The position numbers and the translations under genes are program-made. This document shows, one piece after another, positions 34,182 through 43,405 of a stretch of DNA of 64,000 nt (positions are counted from its first letter, which is position 1; the number at the start of each line of letters is the position of its first letter). The notes under the pieces were generated by a model. It saw nothing but the letters and a program-made list of their open reading frames with translations. It searched no databases and was not told the DNA's origin. Origin of the DNA: Flavobacterium album (lineage in GTDB: Bacteria; Bacteroidota; Bacteroidia; Flavobacteriales; Flavobacteriaceae); NCBI RefSeq assembly GCF_003096035.1, contig NZ_CP029186.1, positions 2,958,001-3,022,000 of the forward strand, in the 5' to 3' direction.

Positions 34182-36555
34182 AAAACACCAAAGGTCATTA
34201 AATATTGGTAAATTTTTAATGATCATGCTCTCCTTCGGCGCATCTGCTCAGGTCCAGAACAACGGTTCGCTTTATATAGCCGAAGGAGGTGTAATGTACA
34301 TAGCCAATTCCGGCTTTGCTTTTGGTGCAGCACCAGCGCAAACGGCTACTTCCAGGGCCTCCTCCAACGGGGTGCTTGCATTTGCCGGAAATGCCACGTG
34401 GAGCAATGCTTCCGCCGCGCATTTTGTTGATGGCTATATAAGGTATTATGGCACCTCGCCGTTCATTGCGCCTGTTGGCGATAACATTTATGCCCCTGCA
34501 GGGATAACTCCTTCAGACAATTCAGGCGTAGATGCCGCCTATTTTAATGAAGCCCCTTCTGCGGTCGGCACGGCCCTGAACAGCGCTGTTTCGGCCATCT
34601 CCGGGGTAGAATACTGGAAAATTTCAGGAGCGGGGTCATCCGTTATATCTCTGACATGGAGGGCTTCAAGCGGGTTAAGCAGCATGCTGCTTACGCCATC
34701 GCTATCGTATATTACCATCGCCGGCTACAATGGATCGGAGTGGGTAGAGATACCTTCATTTTTTGACAACACATCCATACTCGGCGGCACATCGTCGGTA
34801 ACAGTGGGATCGGTGACATCACTGGGCGCTGTTAACCTTTCCGGCTACCAGGCATTCACGATCGCAGTCAAAGAAAATGCTTCCTGCTTCCCCATGGTGG
34901 CCTCATCAGGAAACACAAAGGTATGGAACGGTACAGACTGGTTGCCCGGCGCACCGGGGCTTAACGACCCTGTGGTCATCAACCAGCCGTATTCTGACGG
35001 AAGCTTTTCCTGCTACTCGGTAACGCTCAATGCAGACATCACCCTGGCCGATGGTGATAAACTTGAGGTAGCAAACGGCTTTTCGGGTACGGGGAAAGTA
35101 ATAATGAGCTCCGGGGCGAGCCTTTTGCAGCGCAGTCCGTCAGGAGTGCCACCGGCTATCGAGATGACAAAAGTAACCAACCCGATGCGCAGGTTCGACT
35201 ACGTGTTCCTGAGCAGCCCGCTTAATGATTTCGCTACTTTTTTCCAGCAGATCAACAGTCCGGCCAATGTAGCTGTCAATGGAGCCTTCGGTACCTATCC
35301 CCTGTCATCATTCTATAATTTATATACCGATGGAGATGCAAACAATTCGGTTACCGTTACCGCATCAAACGTTCCTGTGGGCAGGGGTTTTGCCGCTACG
35401 GTAGATCCGTTGCAGGGCCCCTATGCCATAAGCAACGAGCCGCACTCATGGGACCTCGAAAAATATCCCGTACACATTAAAGCAGCGGGTACGGCCAACA
35501 ACGGTACCATAACCGTACCGGTACCCACCGCGGCTGGCTGGGTAAGGATCGGTAATCCCTATCCGTCGCCGATGAACGCAGAGAAGCTTCTTGATGCTAT
35601 GGGCGACAATTTCAGGAAAACGATCTATTTCTGGACCTACAACTCCCCGAGGCAGAGCTGGGCAAATGTTTCGGGCAATTATAATGCTGCCGATTATGCC
35701 ATCTTTAATTATACCGGCGGTGTAGCTGCATGCCCAACCTGCCAGGTGCCTACGGGCTATGTGGCCACAATGCAGTCGGTATATGTAAGGAAGCTCAACC
35801 CGGGCGCTATCACGTTTAGCCTGACCAACTGCCTTCGCGAACTCGATGGCAACAACAACTTTTTCAGGACGGCACAAAACGCCGAAGGTAAGTACAGGAT
35901 AAACATGTCGGGGGCTACAACCTTTAGCCAGGTGCTGGTAGCCTACGATGCCGACAGGACCTACGGTTATGACAATGGGTACGATTCGGCAAGGATGCCG
36001 GGTGGCCTTACCTCCGAACTGAATACCATGGTAGAAGGCCAGAATTCCGGTTACGCCATACAAACACGTCCGGCATTCGAGATCAACGATGTTGTCCCGG
36101 TACAGGTTGTCCAAAGGGCCGATGAGGTAATGTCATTATCCCTTGTGGAGACGACAGGTGTTTTCCAGTCGGGGACCATAGGGATATATGTACACGACAA
36201 AGTGCTGGATGTATACCACAACCTGGGTACCGATGGGCCGTATACGTTTGTACAGCCGCAGGGTACCGACAATGCCCGATTCGAAATTGTGTATATGGAC
36301 GAGTCCCTTGGCACCAACGATTTAAAGAAAACAAGGACCGTAGCCTATACCTACAACAAATATTTTAACGCACAGTCGGGCAGGAACATGGCCCATATAG
36401 AAATCTACGATCTGGCGGGCCGCCTCGTGGAGGAGTATGGAAACATCAATGCCACATCTGTCGTTAGGCCGTTCAACCATGCACAGGCGGTATACTTAGC
36501 CAAAATAAAGATGGAGGACGGGACTGTTGTAAGCCAAAAACTCATCAACTACTAA
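34174..36555 (+). CDS. Large secreted protein with T9SS type A sorting domain
   Basis: 793 aa from ATG 34174. Signal peptide (about 1-25, FGASAQ). A long beta-rich body with few charged residues follows, with aromatic and Asn/Gly loops. The C-terminus (about 720-793) resembles a T9SS CTD: RNMAHIEIYDLAGRLVEEYG, a strand region, AVYLAKIKMEDGTVVSQKLIN. It is probably a surface adhesin-like protein exported by T9SS. Translationally coupled to the PID-CTERM-like gene. Confidence 0.85.
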   Translation: MSKKHQRSLNIGKFLMIMLSFGASAQVQNNGSLYIAEGGVMYIANSGFAFGAAPAQTATSRASSNGVLAFAGNATWSNASAAHFVDGYIRYYGTSPFIAPVGDNIYAPAGITPSDNSGVDAAYFNEAPSAVGTALNSAVSAISGVEYWKISGAGSSVISLTWRASSGLSSMLLTPSLSYITIAGYNGSEWVEIPSFFDNTSILGGTSSVTVGSVTSLGAVNLSGYQAFTIAVKENASCFPMVASSGNTKVWNGTDWLPGAPGLNDPVVINQPYSDGSFSCYSVTLNADITLADGDKLEVANGFSGTGKVIMSSGASLLQRSPSGVPPAIEMTKVTNPMRRFDYVFLSSPLNDFATFFQQINSPANVAVNGAFGTYPLSSFYNLYTDGDANNSVTVTASNVPVGRGFAATVDPLQGPYAISNEPHSWDLEKYPVHIKAAGTANNGTITVPVPTAAGWVRIGNPYPSPMNAEKLLDAMGDNFRKTIYFWTYNSPRQSWANVSGNYNAADYAIFNYTGGVAACPTCQVPTGYVATMQSVYVRKLNPGAITFSLTNCLRELDGNNNFFRTAQNAEGKYRINMSGATTFSQVLVAYDADRTYGYDNGYDSARMPGGLTSELNTMVEGQNSGYAIQTRPAFEINDVVPVQVVQRADEVMSLSLVETTGVFQSGTIGIYVHDKVLDVYHNLGTDGPYTFVQPQGTDNARFEIVYMDESLGTNDLKKTRTVAYTYNKYFNAQSGRNMAHIEIYDLAGRLVEEYGNINATSVVRPFNHAQAVYLAKIKMEDGTVVSQKLINY

Positions 36556-36619
36556 CATATAAGCTTTGGCAGGCAAGTCCGGAGAATAAAGTTGGTTATA
36601 GTTTTAACCGGTGCATTAT

Positions 36620-36686
36620 GCCAAAGATGCCGCCTGCCTGCTGTAAGGCTGTCTTTGGCCAACCCTGCCGTAAGGGCGGCAGGGTT
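36620..36686 (+). terminator. Paired hairpins after the T9SS gene
   Basis: GCCAAAGA / TCTTTGGC (36620-36627, 36652-36659) is followed by AACCCTGCC / GGCAGGGTT (36661-36669, 36678-36686). The T tract is weak (ACTTTAT), so termination is likely but not certain. Confidence 0.6.
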
Positions 36687-36744
36687 ACTTTATAACTGCC
36701 CTTAAAAATTAACCTTACTACATAGTAATCTAATAATCGAAACA

Positions 36745-38922
36745 ATGAAAAAAATTATATTTATTCTTTTCCTGTTCCTCGGCCTTTGTGCCACAGCACA
36801 GGTAAAAGTTGGGGACAATCCAACGGCAGTGAATGCCAGCGCCGTACTTGAAACGGAAAGTACGACCAAAGGCTTTTTGCCCCCCAGGATGACGACCGCA
36901 CAGCGGGACGCTATTAGCAACCCTGCAAAAGGGCTAATGATCTATAACACCGAAACCAACTGTACCGAAACGTTCTTAGGTATAGGAGTTTCCGGAACCG
37001 GCACTACGGGATGGAAAAACTTATGTAAGGCCAATATCAATGCGACTTTTACCGCCAGTACATTAAACTGTGCGGTAACTAATTCGCTGAAAGGCGATTA
37101 TGTTGCGACAGTAGCCATGACTGAGGCTAACTACAAGATTGTGACTGTTACTACACTTTCAGCAGGGGATTATACAGCCAGCAGTAATGAATTGAATGGA
37201 GTCAAATTCGCTGCGGAAGGAACCATTTCCTCTGTGGGTGCCGGTACGCAACTGAAACTGATGGCCTCGGGTTCACCAACAGCTGTAGGCACTTTCACAT
37301 ACACTGTAACCCTATCTGGACAGACTTGTACATTTGATGTAACTTATGCTAATCCGCCAGCTCCACTACAGGATAACCAAACAAATTGTAGCGGGAGCGC
37401 AGCGGGTAGATATGTAACTAATAATTCAACCACCAGTGCAGAAAAAATAGATATTACCGTTACTCCTACAGGAATTGGTTATTATAGTTATACTGCAGGT
37501 CCGGTTAACGGGATAACGTTTTCAGCTAACGGAACATTTGTGGCTGGAGATGTAAATAATGTAAAAACCATTACGCTTACAGCCAGTGGTACGCCTCTGG
37601 CGGCAGGTACTTTTACCTACACGGTTACAGGAACGAATGTTACCTCCAGCTGTTCTTTTAGCGTAACCGTGACAGCCGAAAAGCAATTCCTGTCAGCAAC
37701 TACCAATACATTAACTATCACATCTACAAACAATTACTTTACTTATTCCAATGTCACAGCTTCGGCAGGCGGGATTAGTATCTCAGGTAGTAATATTACA
37801 TTAAAGGCTGGTAAAACCTATTACCTGGAAGCCAGCCTGAGGGCGCTGGCTCCAAATGGTGGCTATGTTGCTTTTGAATTTGTGAATGCCTCCAACAATC
37901 GCCTGGCTGGTACATCACGAGGTATTGCCGCTAGCAACCAAAGTAGCACCCCTGCCGCAGGTTTCTATACTGTGGGCACTAGCGATGAAATTGTCAGCCT
38001 GAAAGTGGTAGCCTTTAATGGCGTAGCTGTTTACTCCGATTCAAACGGTGGTGGTTCGCTCATAATTAAAGAGGTTGGAAGTTCCAGGGGATACCTGTCA
38101 GCTTTAGCGGGATCATCTAGTCAAAACCTTTTTACGGCATCGGATTTTTTATGGGGTACCGCAGTCAGCTCAAATGCAGGAGTATCAGTATCAGGCAGCA
38201 GTATTACATTGAAGGCAAATAAAACCTATCGCCTGTTTGCTGCCATCAGGGCTTATGGCGCAGTAAGCAATTTTTCGAATTTCTATTTTGCAAATGCTTC
38301 AAACACAAAACTTACAGGTACTTCCACCGGAATTATAATAGTTCCGTACACCTCGCAGAGCTGTACCCCAGCTACCGGTATTTATACCGTTGGTGCCAGC
38401 GATGAAATAATAAAGCTAAGAATTGCACCTGGATCAGGATCATTGACTAGTGCTAATGATGCTAATGGTAATTGCGTATTGATTGTGGAAGAGATTACCG
38501 GTGCATCCTACCTCACCAGTACACTCGTTGACCAACAGAATACTTCCTCAGTAAATGCGAACCTTAATTACAATACTCCCACAAGCAGTACCGGAGGCCT
38601 ATCCATCTCTGGGCAAAATATTACATTGAAGGCAGGTAAAGTCTACCGCATCGCTCAACACGTGAGGCTGGGTGGTAGTACTACCAACCCATTCATCGGT
38701 TTCACGTTCGCCAATAGTGCTAATACCAACCTGAGCGGTATTAACATAGGGGGCTGCTATGGGCAGGACCATAACCAAAGTTCCACTCCTTCCTGTGGCT
38801 TTTACCGGGTCGGAAGTAGTGATGAAACTGTTAAAATTAAAGTAACAGGTACCAGCGGTAATAGTAAGATGTTCTCACAGTCTAACGGGGAATCTCCATT
38901 AGTAATCGATGAACTTAACTGA
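36745..38922 (+). CDS. Giant secreted surface protein A (paralogue of the next gene)
   Basis: 725 aa. Signal peptide (LGLCATAQ) and the common Bacteroidota head VKVGDNPTAVNASAVLE, then LPPRMTTAQRDAISNPAKGLMIYNT. Two Ig-like modules with paired Cys (about 95-315) are followed by three tandem ~130-residue beta modules (about 317-725), each with SGxxITLKAxKxY, then FxNASNxxLxGTS, then a CTP or STPAxGxYxVGxSDE motif. No T9SS CTD is seen, so the export/anchoring route is unclear. Its 5' DNA is nearly identical to the start of the downstream gene. Confidence 0.82.
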   Translation: MKKIIFILFLFLGLCATAQVKVGDNPTAVNASAVLETESTTKGFLPPRMTTAQRDAISNPAKGLMIYNTETNCTETFLGIGVSGTGTTGWKNLCKANINATFTASTLNCAVTNSLKGDYVATVAMTEANYKIVTVTTLSAGDYTASSNELNGVKFAAEGTISSVGAGTQLKLMASGSPTAVGTFTYTVTLSGQTCTFDVTYANPPAPLQDNQTNCSGSAAGRYVTNNSTTSAEKIDITVTPTGIGYYSYTAGPVNGITFSANGTFVAGDVNNVKTITLTASGTPLAAGTFTYTVTGTNVTSSCSFSVTVTAEKQFLSATTNTLTITSTNNYFTYSNVTASAGGISISGSNITLKAGKTYYLEASLRALAPNGGYVAFEFVNASNNRLAGTSRGIAASNQSSTPAAGFYTVGTSDEIVSLKVVAFNGVAVYSDSNGGGSLIIKEVGSSRGYLSALAGSSSQNLFTASDFLWGTAVSSNAGVSVSGSSITLKANKTYRLFAAIRAYGAVSNFSNFYFANASNTKLTGTSTGIIIVPYTSQSCTPATGIYTVGASDEIIKLRIAPGSGSLTSANDANGNCVLIVEEITGASYLTSTLVDQQNTSSVNANLNYNTPTSSTGGLSISGQNITLKAGKVYRIAQHVRLGGSTTNPFIGFTFANSANTNLSGINIGGCYGQDHNQSSTPSCGFYRVGSSDETVKIKVTGTSGNSKMFSQSNGESPLVIDELN

Positions 38923-38963
38923 TAAATTATATAGATAAGTTCAACTCTGAAAAATAAATCACA

Positions 38964-41696
38964 ATGAAAAATAGTATTACTTCGTTACTCCTGCTACTTG
39001 GCCTTTGTGCCACTGCACAGGTAAAAGTTGGGGACAACCCCACAAACGTGAATGCCAGCGCGGTACTGGAAATGGAAAGTACTGATAAAGGTATGCTCTT
39101 GCCACGTATGACGGCAAGCCAGCGTGATGCCATAAGCAATCCTTCCAATGCATTGCTTATATATAATACAAGTGAAGATTGTATTAATATTTACAATGCT
39201 GCAAGCAGTAGCTGGAAATCTATTTGCAGTAACGAGGCAGAAGGCACAGCAGATTTCTCGGTAGATTGCAGCACTCTGGTGGTTTCAGGGACATATGCAA
39301 CGGGTACGGCTCTCGATCCTGAAACGAATTACATAACCGTATCTGTTAATGTTGCCGAATTGGGAACTTACAATATTGTCAGCAATGCCGCAGGTATGTT
39401 TTTTTCGGCGATCGGTACATTCACAACTTTGGGAACGCAGGATATCGTATTGGTTGGGCAGGGTTATCCGCTCGTATCCGGAACTAATTTCGTGTCACTG
39501 CAAGTTAATAATAGCATTTGTACAACTGTTATCAATGTTACTACCGGTATTGCTACTATTACGGGTTGTGGTACCATAGGAAGCCTTACCGGAAATATAT
39601 ATGCTAATGCACCCATAGCGGTTGGCGATGTATTTCAAAGTTATACAGCAGGTCCTGCATACACTGGTGGCGGGGTATATGGAATTACTTCCTCAACCGT
39701 AAATGGGATACGCATCAACCAGCCGGTAAACGGCACATTTATTACAAGTGGTGCACCTATTGATTATTTCCTGTCGGGTACACCGATTATGCCCGGAAAC
39801 AGTACCGTCAATTATTCAATAAATGGGTATGCCTGCTCTTTCACGGTACCTGTTCAGAGCGGAACCGGACTTGCCTCAGGGGTAACCTGTTCAGGCACCC
39901 TCAGCGGCACCTATCAGGTTGGAACGGTAATGAACAGCGGCAATACCAAAGTGGTTACCTTAACCGTTAGCCAGGCCGGCTCTTTCTACATACGCACCAA
40001 TACTGTCAACGGCATTTACTTTAGCGGCAGCGCTACGGCTGCGGCTGCAGGGCCGCTGAATGTAACGCTTACCGCAAGCGGAACTCCTACAGAAGCGGCC
40101 ACAAACAGCTATACGGTTGTGGTAAGCAATACTGCCACTACTTTTACCAACTGTTCATTTAACGTAACTGCTGGGCTACCCACCACAGTACCGGCCTTTA
40201 ATACCCTAAGCTGTGCGTCACTAAGCGCCGGGGTTTCCTATATCAAAGCAAGTAATGCGGGAGCTAATGACCAATTCGGAGGCAGGTTAAATACGTCATC
40301 ATTCCTTTACGGCAAAGGAACGAAAATATCGGCCGATGGTTTGACATTAGCTATAGGCGCTATCCTGGAAGGCGGTGACTTAACAGGCGGCCCCATCAAT
40401 TCCACCAATAACGATAACTGGAACACTGCGGGAGCAGTATATGTGTATACGCGCTCATCAATAACAGCAAACTGGGTATTTCAGGCAAAGATAAAGCCTT
40501 CGCAATTGAACGCAGGCGATATTTTTGGAAACGCACTGGATCTTAGCAATGATGGAAATACACTCGTGGTAGGGTCAATTCGGGAGTCTGGAAGCGGGAC
40601 CGGGGTCAATCCGGCCCACAATAACTCAGCCGGCGCTGCCGGTGCAGCGTATGTATTTACCCGTAGTGGCAGTACCTGGAGCCAACAGGCATACCTTAAA
40701 GCTAACCAAAGCGATGCGAATGATGTTTTTGGATCAAGCGTTGCCGTGAGTGGCGATGGCAATACAGTGGCCGTAGGAACGCCTGCCGAGGATGGCAGCG
40801 GTACGGGTATAAATCCTGCAGTTAATAATAACAAGGCCAATTCCGGTGCAGTCCATATATTCAACCGTAGCAGTGGTGTCTGGAGTTATGGCACCTACAT
40901 TAAGGCGTCAAACCCTGATTCAGAAGATCATTTCGGCTGTTCTGTTGAGCTCAATAATGATGGTACAACGCTGGCCGTAGGTGCGCGGTATGAAGACGGC
41001 AGCAACCCGGGTATTAACCCCGTCGTCAACAACAGCACCAGCGCGGCCGGTGCAGTATATGTGTTTCAAAAAAATGCCGGCACATGGGCCCAGCAAGCTT
41101 ATTTAAAAGCAGGAAATGTATCCGCAACCGATCAATTCGGGGCAAATGTGGATTTGGACGGCAGTGGTAACACCCTGTTAGTTGGTGCACACGGAGATGA
41201 TGGTAGTGGTAAAGGAGTTAACCCGGGAGCTAATGAAAGTACAGCTGATGCCGGTGCGGCATACATATTCAAAAGATCGGGAACTGCCTGGAGCCAGTCG
41301 GCTTATCTAAAATCCTCAAATCCGACTGCTTCTGATTATTTTGGTTATTCTGTTAGCATAGCTAATGACGGGGCTTCTGTTATTTTAGGGGCTTTTGGTG
41401 AAGACGGATCGAACGGATGCATTAACCCGGCAGACAATAATAGCACTACAGATAGCGGAGCTGCCTACCTGTTTAGTTTAGTTGGAGGCAACTGGGTTTA
41501 TTCGTATATGTTGAAAATGCCTAATGCGGTAGGTTCAACAAGCGGTGACTATTTTGGTGCCGGCGTGAGCATAAATTCTGATGGACGGTCTATCGCCATT
41601 GCAGCATTCAACGAAGATGGCAGTGGAATGGGTATTAACCCTACAGCTAATAACTCTGCTGCTGATGCCGGCTGTGTAATTGTGTACACTAAGTAA
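38964..41696 (+). CDS. Giant secreted surface protein B with seven-bladed propeller repeats
   Basis: 910 aa. Same signal and head as protein A. Three Ig-like modules (about 95-410) precede seven FG-GAP-like blades from about residue 425 to the end; each begins with a YLKASNxxxxDxFG variant and contains NDGNTLxVGAxxEDGSGxGINP and AGAAYVFxR. Seven blades predict a complete beta-propeller, as in integrin alpha-like proteins. No recognised sorting CTD. Starts 41 bp after protein A's stop. Confidence 0.85.
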   Translation: MKNSITSLLLLLGLCATAQVKVGDNPTNVNASAVLEMESTDKGMLLPRMTASQRDAISNPSNALLIYNTSEDCINIYNAASSSWKSICSNEAEGTADFSVDCSTLVVSGTYATGTALDPETNYITVSVNVAELGTYNIVSNAAGMFFSAIGTFTTLGTQDIVLVGQGYPLVSGTNFVSLQVNNSICTTVINVTTGIATITGCGTIGSLTGNIYANAPIAVGDVFQSYTAGPAYTGGGVYGITSSTVNGIRINQPVNGTFITSGAPIDYFLSGTPIMPGNSTVNYSINGYACSFTVPVQSGTGLASGVTCSGTLSGTYQVGTVMNSGNTKVVTLTVSQAGSFYIRTNTVNGIYFSGSATAAAAGPLNVTLTASGTPTEAATNSYTVVVSNTATTFTNCSFNVTAGLPTTVPAFNTLSCASLSAGVSYIKASNAGANDQFGGRLNTSSFLYGKGTKISADGLTLAIGAILEGGDLTGGPINSTNNDNWNTAGAVYVYTRSSITANWVFQAKIKPSQLNAGDIFGNALDLSNDGNTLVVGSIRESGSGTGVNPAHNNSAGAAGAAYVFTRSGSTWSQQAYLKANQSDANDVFGSSVAVSGDGNTVAVGTPAEDGSGTGINPAVNNNKANSGAVHIFNRSSGVWSYGTYIKASNPDSEDHFGCSVELNNDGTTLAVGARYEDGSNPGINPVVNNSTSAAGAVYVFQKNAGTWAQQAYLKAGNVSATDQFGANVDLDGSGNTLLVGAHGDDGSGKGVNPGANESTADAGAAYIFKRSGTAWSQSAYLKSSNPTASDYFGYSVSIANDGASVILGAFGEDGSNGCINPADNNSTTDSGAAYLFSLVGGNWVYSYMLKMPNAVGSTSGDYFGAGVSINSDGRSIAIAAFNEDGSGMGINPTANNSAADAGCVIVYTK

Positions 41697-41756
41697 TTTC
41701 ATTATGAGGCTAGCAGGCAATTTTATAAAACTCTGCTCATAACATTATTGCAAACA

Positions 41757-42185
41757 ATGGAAAAGAAACTACCGGGCCAGGAACCGGGAAAGATAATGCA
41801 CATCAATGCTGCCGGGGTACTGTTTAAAGACCGGGCGATACTGCCGGTTGTAAGCAGGAAGAAGCCGATTTATTTTGAAGAGGTCAGGAATGTAAAGATC
41901 TGGCGCAGGCGCGGGATCACTATCAACCTGATGAGCTTCCTGGCAGCGCTGGCCCTTTGCCTCAATGCCGCCATGGGCCGTTATACAGGGCTTGAGCGGG
42001 TGTTTATCCTCCTGTATTCGGTGGTTTTCCTGGGTCTTGCCATCTTTTACAAAAGTGTAAAATATAAAATGACACTGGTGTACAGGGATGGCAACCGTAT
42101 CGATGTGGATGTGGACCGGTTTTTAAAAGACGATGCCAAATACATGGCCGTCAGGATCAATAAAGCTGTAAGCAGCAACAGGTAA
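41757..42185 (+). CDS. Small membrane protein of unknown function
   Basis: 142 aa from ATG 41757 (a TTG at 41748 adds three residues and is rejected). Two membrane helices at about 55-95 (INLMSFLAALALCLNAAM, RVFILLYSVVFLGLAIFY). The cytoplasmic part ends RDGNRIDVDVDRFLKDDAKYMAV, suggestive of a PH-like or regulatory domain. It may be cotranscribed with protein B. Family not recognised. Confidence 0.72.
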   Translation: MEKKLPGQEPGKIMHINAAGVLFKDRAILPVVSRKKPIYFEEVRNVKIWRRRGITINLMSFLAALALCLNAAMGRYTGLERVFILLYSVVFLGLAIFYKSVKYKMTLVYRDGNRIDVDVDRFLKDDAKYMAVRINKAVSSNR

Positions 42186-42241
42186 TATGCCGGAGAAGAG
42201 GAATTACGTGCAGAGGCTGGAGTATTTCTATTTACGAATCG

Positions 42242-42270
42242 TACTATTGTTCTTTAAATAGTAGCTTTTT
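42242..42270 (+). terminator. Intrinsic terminator after the 41757 gene
   Basis: TACTATT / AATAGTA (42242-42248, 42257-42263) followed by GCTTTTTT. Confidence 0.7.
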
Positions 42271-42278
42271 TAGTAGCG

Positions 42279-42347
42279 CAATACAGTCTCCTATCCTCTA
42301 TCGTATTTTTTGTTGGGGCAATAGAGGTAGTGCTGTATTGTATTTTT
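42279..42347 (+). other. Nested stem structure, probable RNA element
   Basis: CAATACAG (42279-42286) pairs with CTGTATTG (42333-42340) outside CCTCTAT (42295-42301) / ATAGAGG (42321-42327), giving a two-helix nested stem followed by TATTTTTTGG. No open frame uses it. Confidence 0.45.
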
Positions 42348-42357
42348 TGGGGATGCC

Positions 42358-42688
42358 GCAGCACGGTTGGTAGCCGTGCTGCTTTTATCCGGTTAAGAGC
42401 CGCATGATAGGCTTCCGGTCTCGCTACATTAGAGTTTAGTGCGCCGCGATTGTTTTTAGCCCCCCCTGCCCTGCTGCTTTTTAAAAAAATTTGAAAAAGA
42501 GAAATATTTTGTAAGTGGAAGGTGTCAACAGCCTTCATTTTTGGGGAGCCGCAGGCTTTCGGGCCTGCGGTTTATTTTTCACGGGGGTGAAAATCCCAGG
42601 CTACAAAATAATTGTAGATTAGTTGGATGCCAGAGGTTGGTTGCCTTTGGGTTTGGATGACCGCAGGCCTCGTGCCTGCGGTTTTTTT
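42358..42688 (+). repeat. Three similar GC-rich hairpin units with T-rich tails
   Basis: GCAGCACGG/CCGTGCTGC (42358-42366/42374-42382), CCGCAGGC/GCCTGCGG (42549-42556/42563-42570) and CCGCAGGC/GCCTGCGG (42661-42668/42674-42681). The first two are preceded by GGGGA; all are followed by T-rich runs. This is part of a ~650-bp gene-free region (42186-42840) between protein genes and tRNA-Val. Confidence 0.6.
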
Positions 42689-42804
42689 ATGCGCAAAAGT
42701 TTGTTTTTGATCTATTGGATGGCCCTGCATGTCTTGCCGCCTCCAGATACAGATAGATGCAGTTTTGGTATTGATCCATTAACAAGGAAATAGACAAGCA
42801 TAAA

Positions 42805-42839
42805 AAAAAGGACAAAGAGTAAAAACTTCTTTGTCCTTT
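42805..42839 (-). terminator. Intrinsic terminator of tRNA-Val transcript
   Basis: Stem AAAGGACAAAGA / TCTTTGTCCTTT flanked by A run on the plus strand (T run on minus), ending 2 bp from the tRNA 3' end. Confidence 0.8.
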
Positions 42840-42840
42840 G

Positions 42841-42918
42841 TGGTGGGCGATGAGGGATTCGAACCCCCGACCCTCTCGGTGTAAACGAGATGCTCTGAAC
42901 CAACTGAGCTAATCGCCC
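42841..42918 (-). tRNA. tRNA-Val (anticodon TAC)
   Basis: Minus-strand sequence starts GGGCGATTAGCTCAGT. Acceptor stem GGGCGAT/ATCGCCC, D arm, anticodon stem TCTCG/CGAGA with loop TTTACAC (anticodon TAC), T arm GGGGG-TTCGAAT-CCCTC and encoded CCA. Decodes GTA/GTG valine codons. The open frame that runs through it (42712-42984) is spurious. Confidence 0.96.
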
Positions 42919-42954
42919 TAATATGTTTTGCAATCTTGTTCCGTATTGCGAGTG

Positions 42955-42962
42955 CAAATATA
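42955..42962 (-). promoter_or_regulatory. Promoter of tRNA-Val
   Basis: TATATTTG on the minus strand with TTG at 42982-42984, a 19-bp spacing matching the Bacteroidota TTG-N17-23-TAnnTTTG pattern. Confidence 0.65.
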
Positions 42963-43001
42963 CGCTTAGTATTTGTATTTGCAAGGATTTCGGAAAAAAA
43001 A

Positions 43002-43379
43002 TTACTGTTTTTTTACATCCTGCAAAACGGCCCGGTCGCTAAAATTCACAACTTCAATTACAATCGGCTCATCTTTAATGGTTTTCCCTTCTATAACATA
43101 CAGCTTGCCCCCGCCCGGATTCGGCTTATTGCTTTTAGAAAAATCCACATCGCCATATTGCAGGCTGCGTTTTATATCGTCCATAGTTACCCATTTTTCT
43201 TTCAGGGTTGCTTCGGCCTGTTTAGATATTAGTATTCCTTTGGTACGAATGTCCTTTAGGACCCTGCAATTCGGCATGTAGCAGAACTCGGTACGTTTTT
43301 CGGAGAATATGAAATACAGGAATACGCCCCCTATAAGAAAGCCTAAAAGATAATATGCCAGCCTGTGTACGAATTTCAT
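43002..43379 (-). CDS. DUF4258 domain protein with N-terminal membrane helix
   Basis: 125 aa. One N-terminal helix (LAYYLLGFLIGGVFLYFIF) then a DUF4258-like domain with WVTMDDIKRSLQYGDVDFSKSN, RYVIEGKT-type strand (KLYVIEGKTIKDEPIVIEVV). DUF4258 domains are related to the BrnT/RelE-like toxin fold, but this anchored form is likely a housekeeping protein of unknown role. 26 bp after the proline dehydrogenase stop, probable operon. Confidence 0.82.
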   Translation of the reverse strand: MKFVHRLAYYLLGFLIGGVFLYFIFSEKRTEFCYMPNCRVLKDIRTKGILISKQAEATLKEKWVTMDDIKRSLQYGDVDFSKSNKPNPGGGKLYVIEGKTIKDEPIVIEVVNFSDRAVLQDVKKQ

Positions 43380-43405
43380 CGGTGTGTTTTTATATAATTA
43401 AAAGC

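Noticed and set aside
42712..42984. 90-residue minus-strand ORF
   Set aside because: It runs through tRNA-Val, its terminator and its promoter; its repetitive basic residues come from the tRNA sequence.
43002..43379. Toxin of a toxin-antitoxin pair (DUF4258 relation)
   Set aside because: No antitoxin-like gene beside it, it has a membrane helix and is placed in an operon with proline dehydrogenase.
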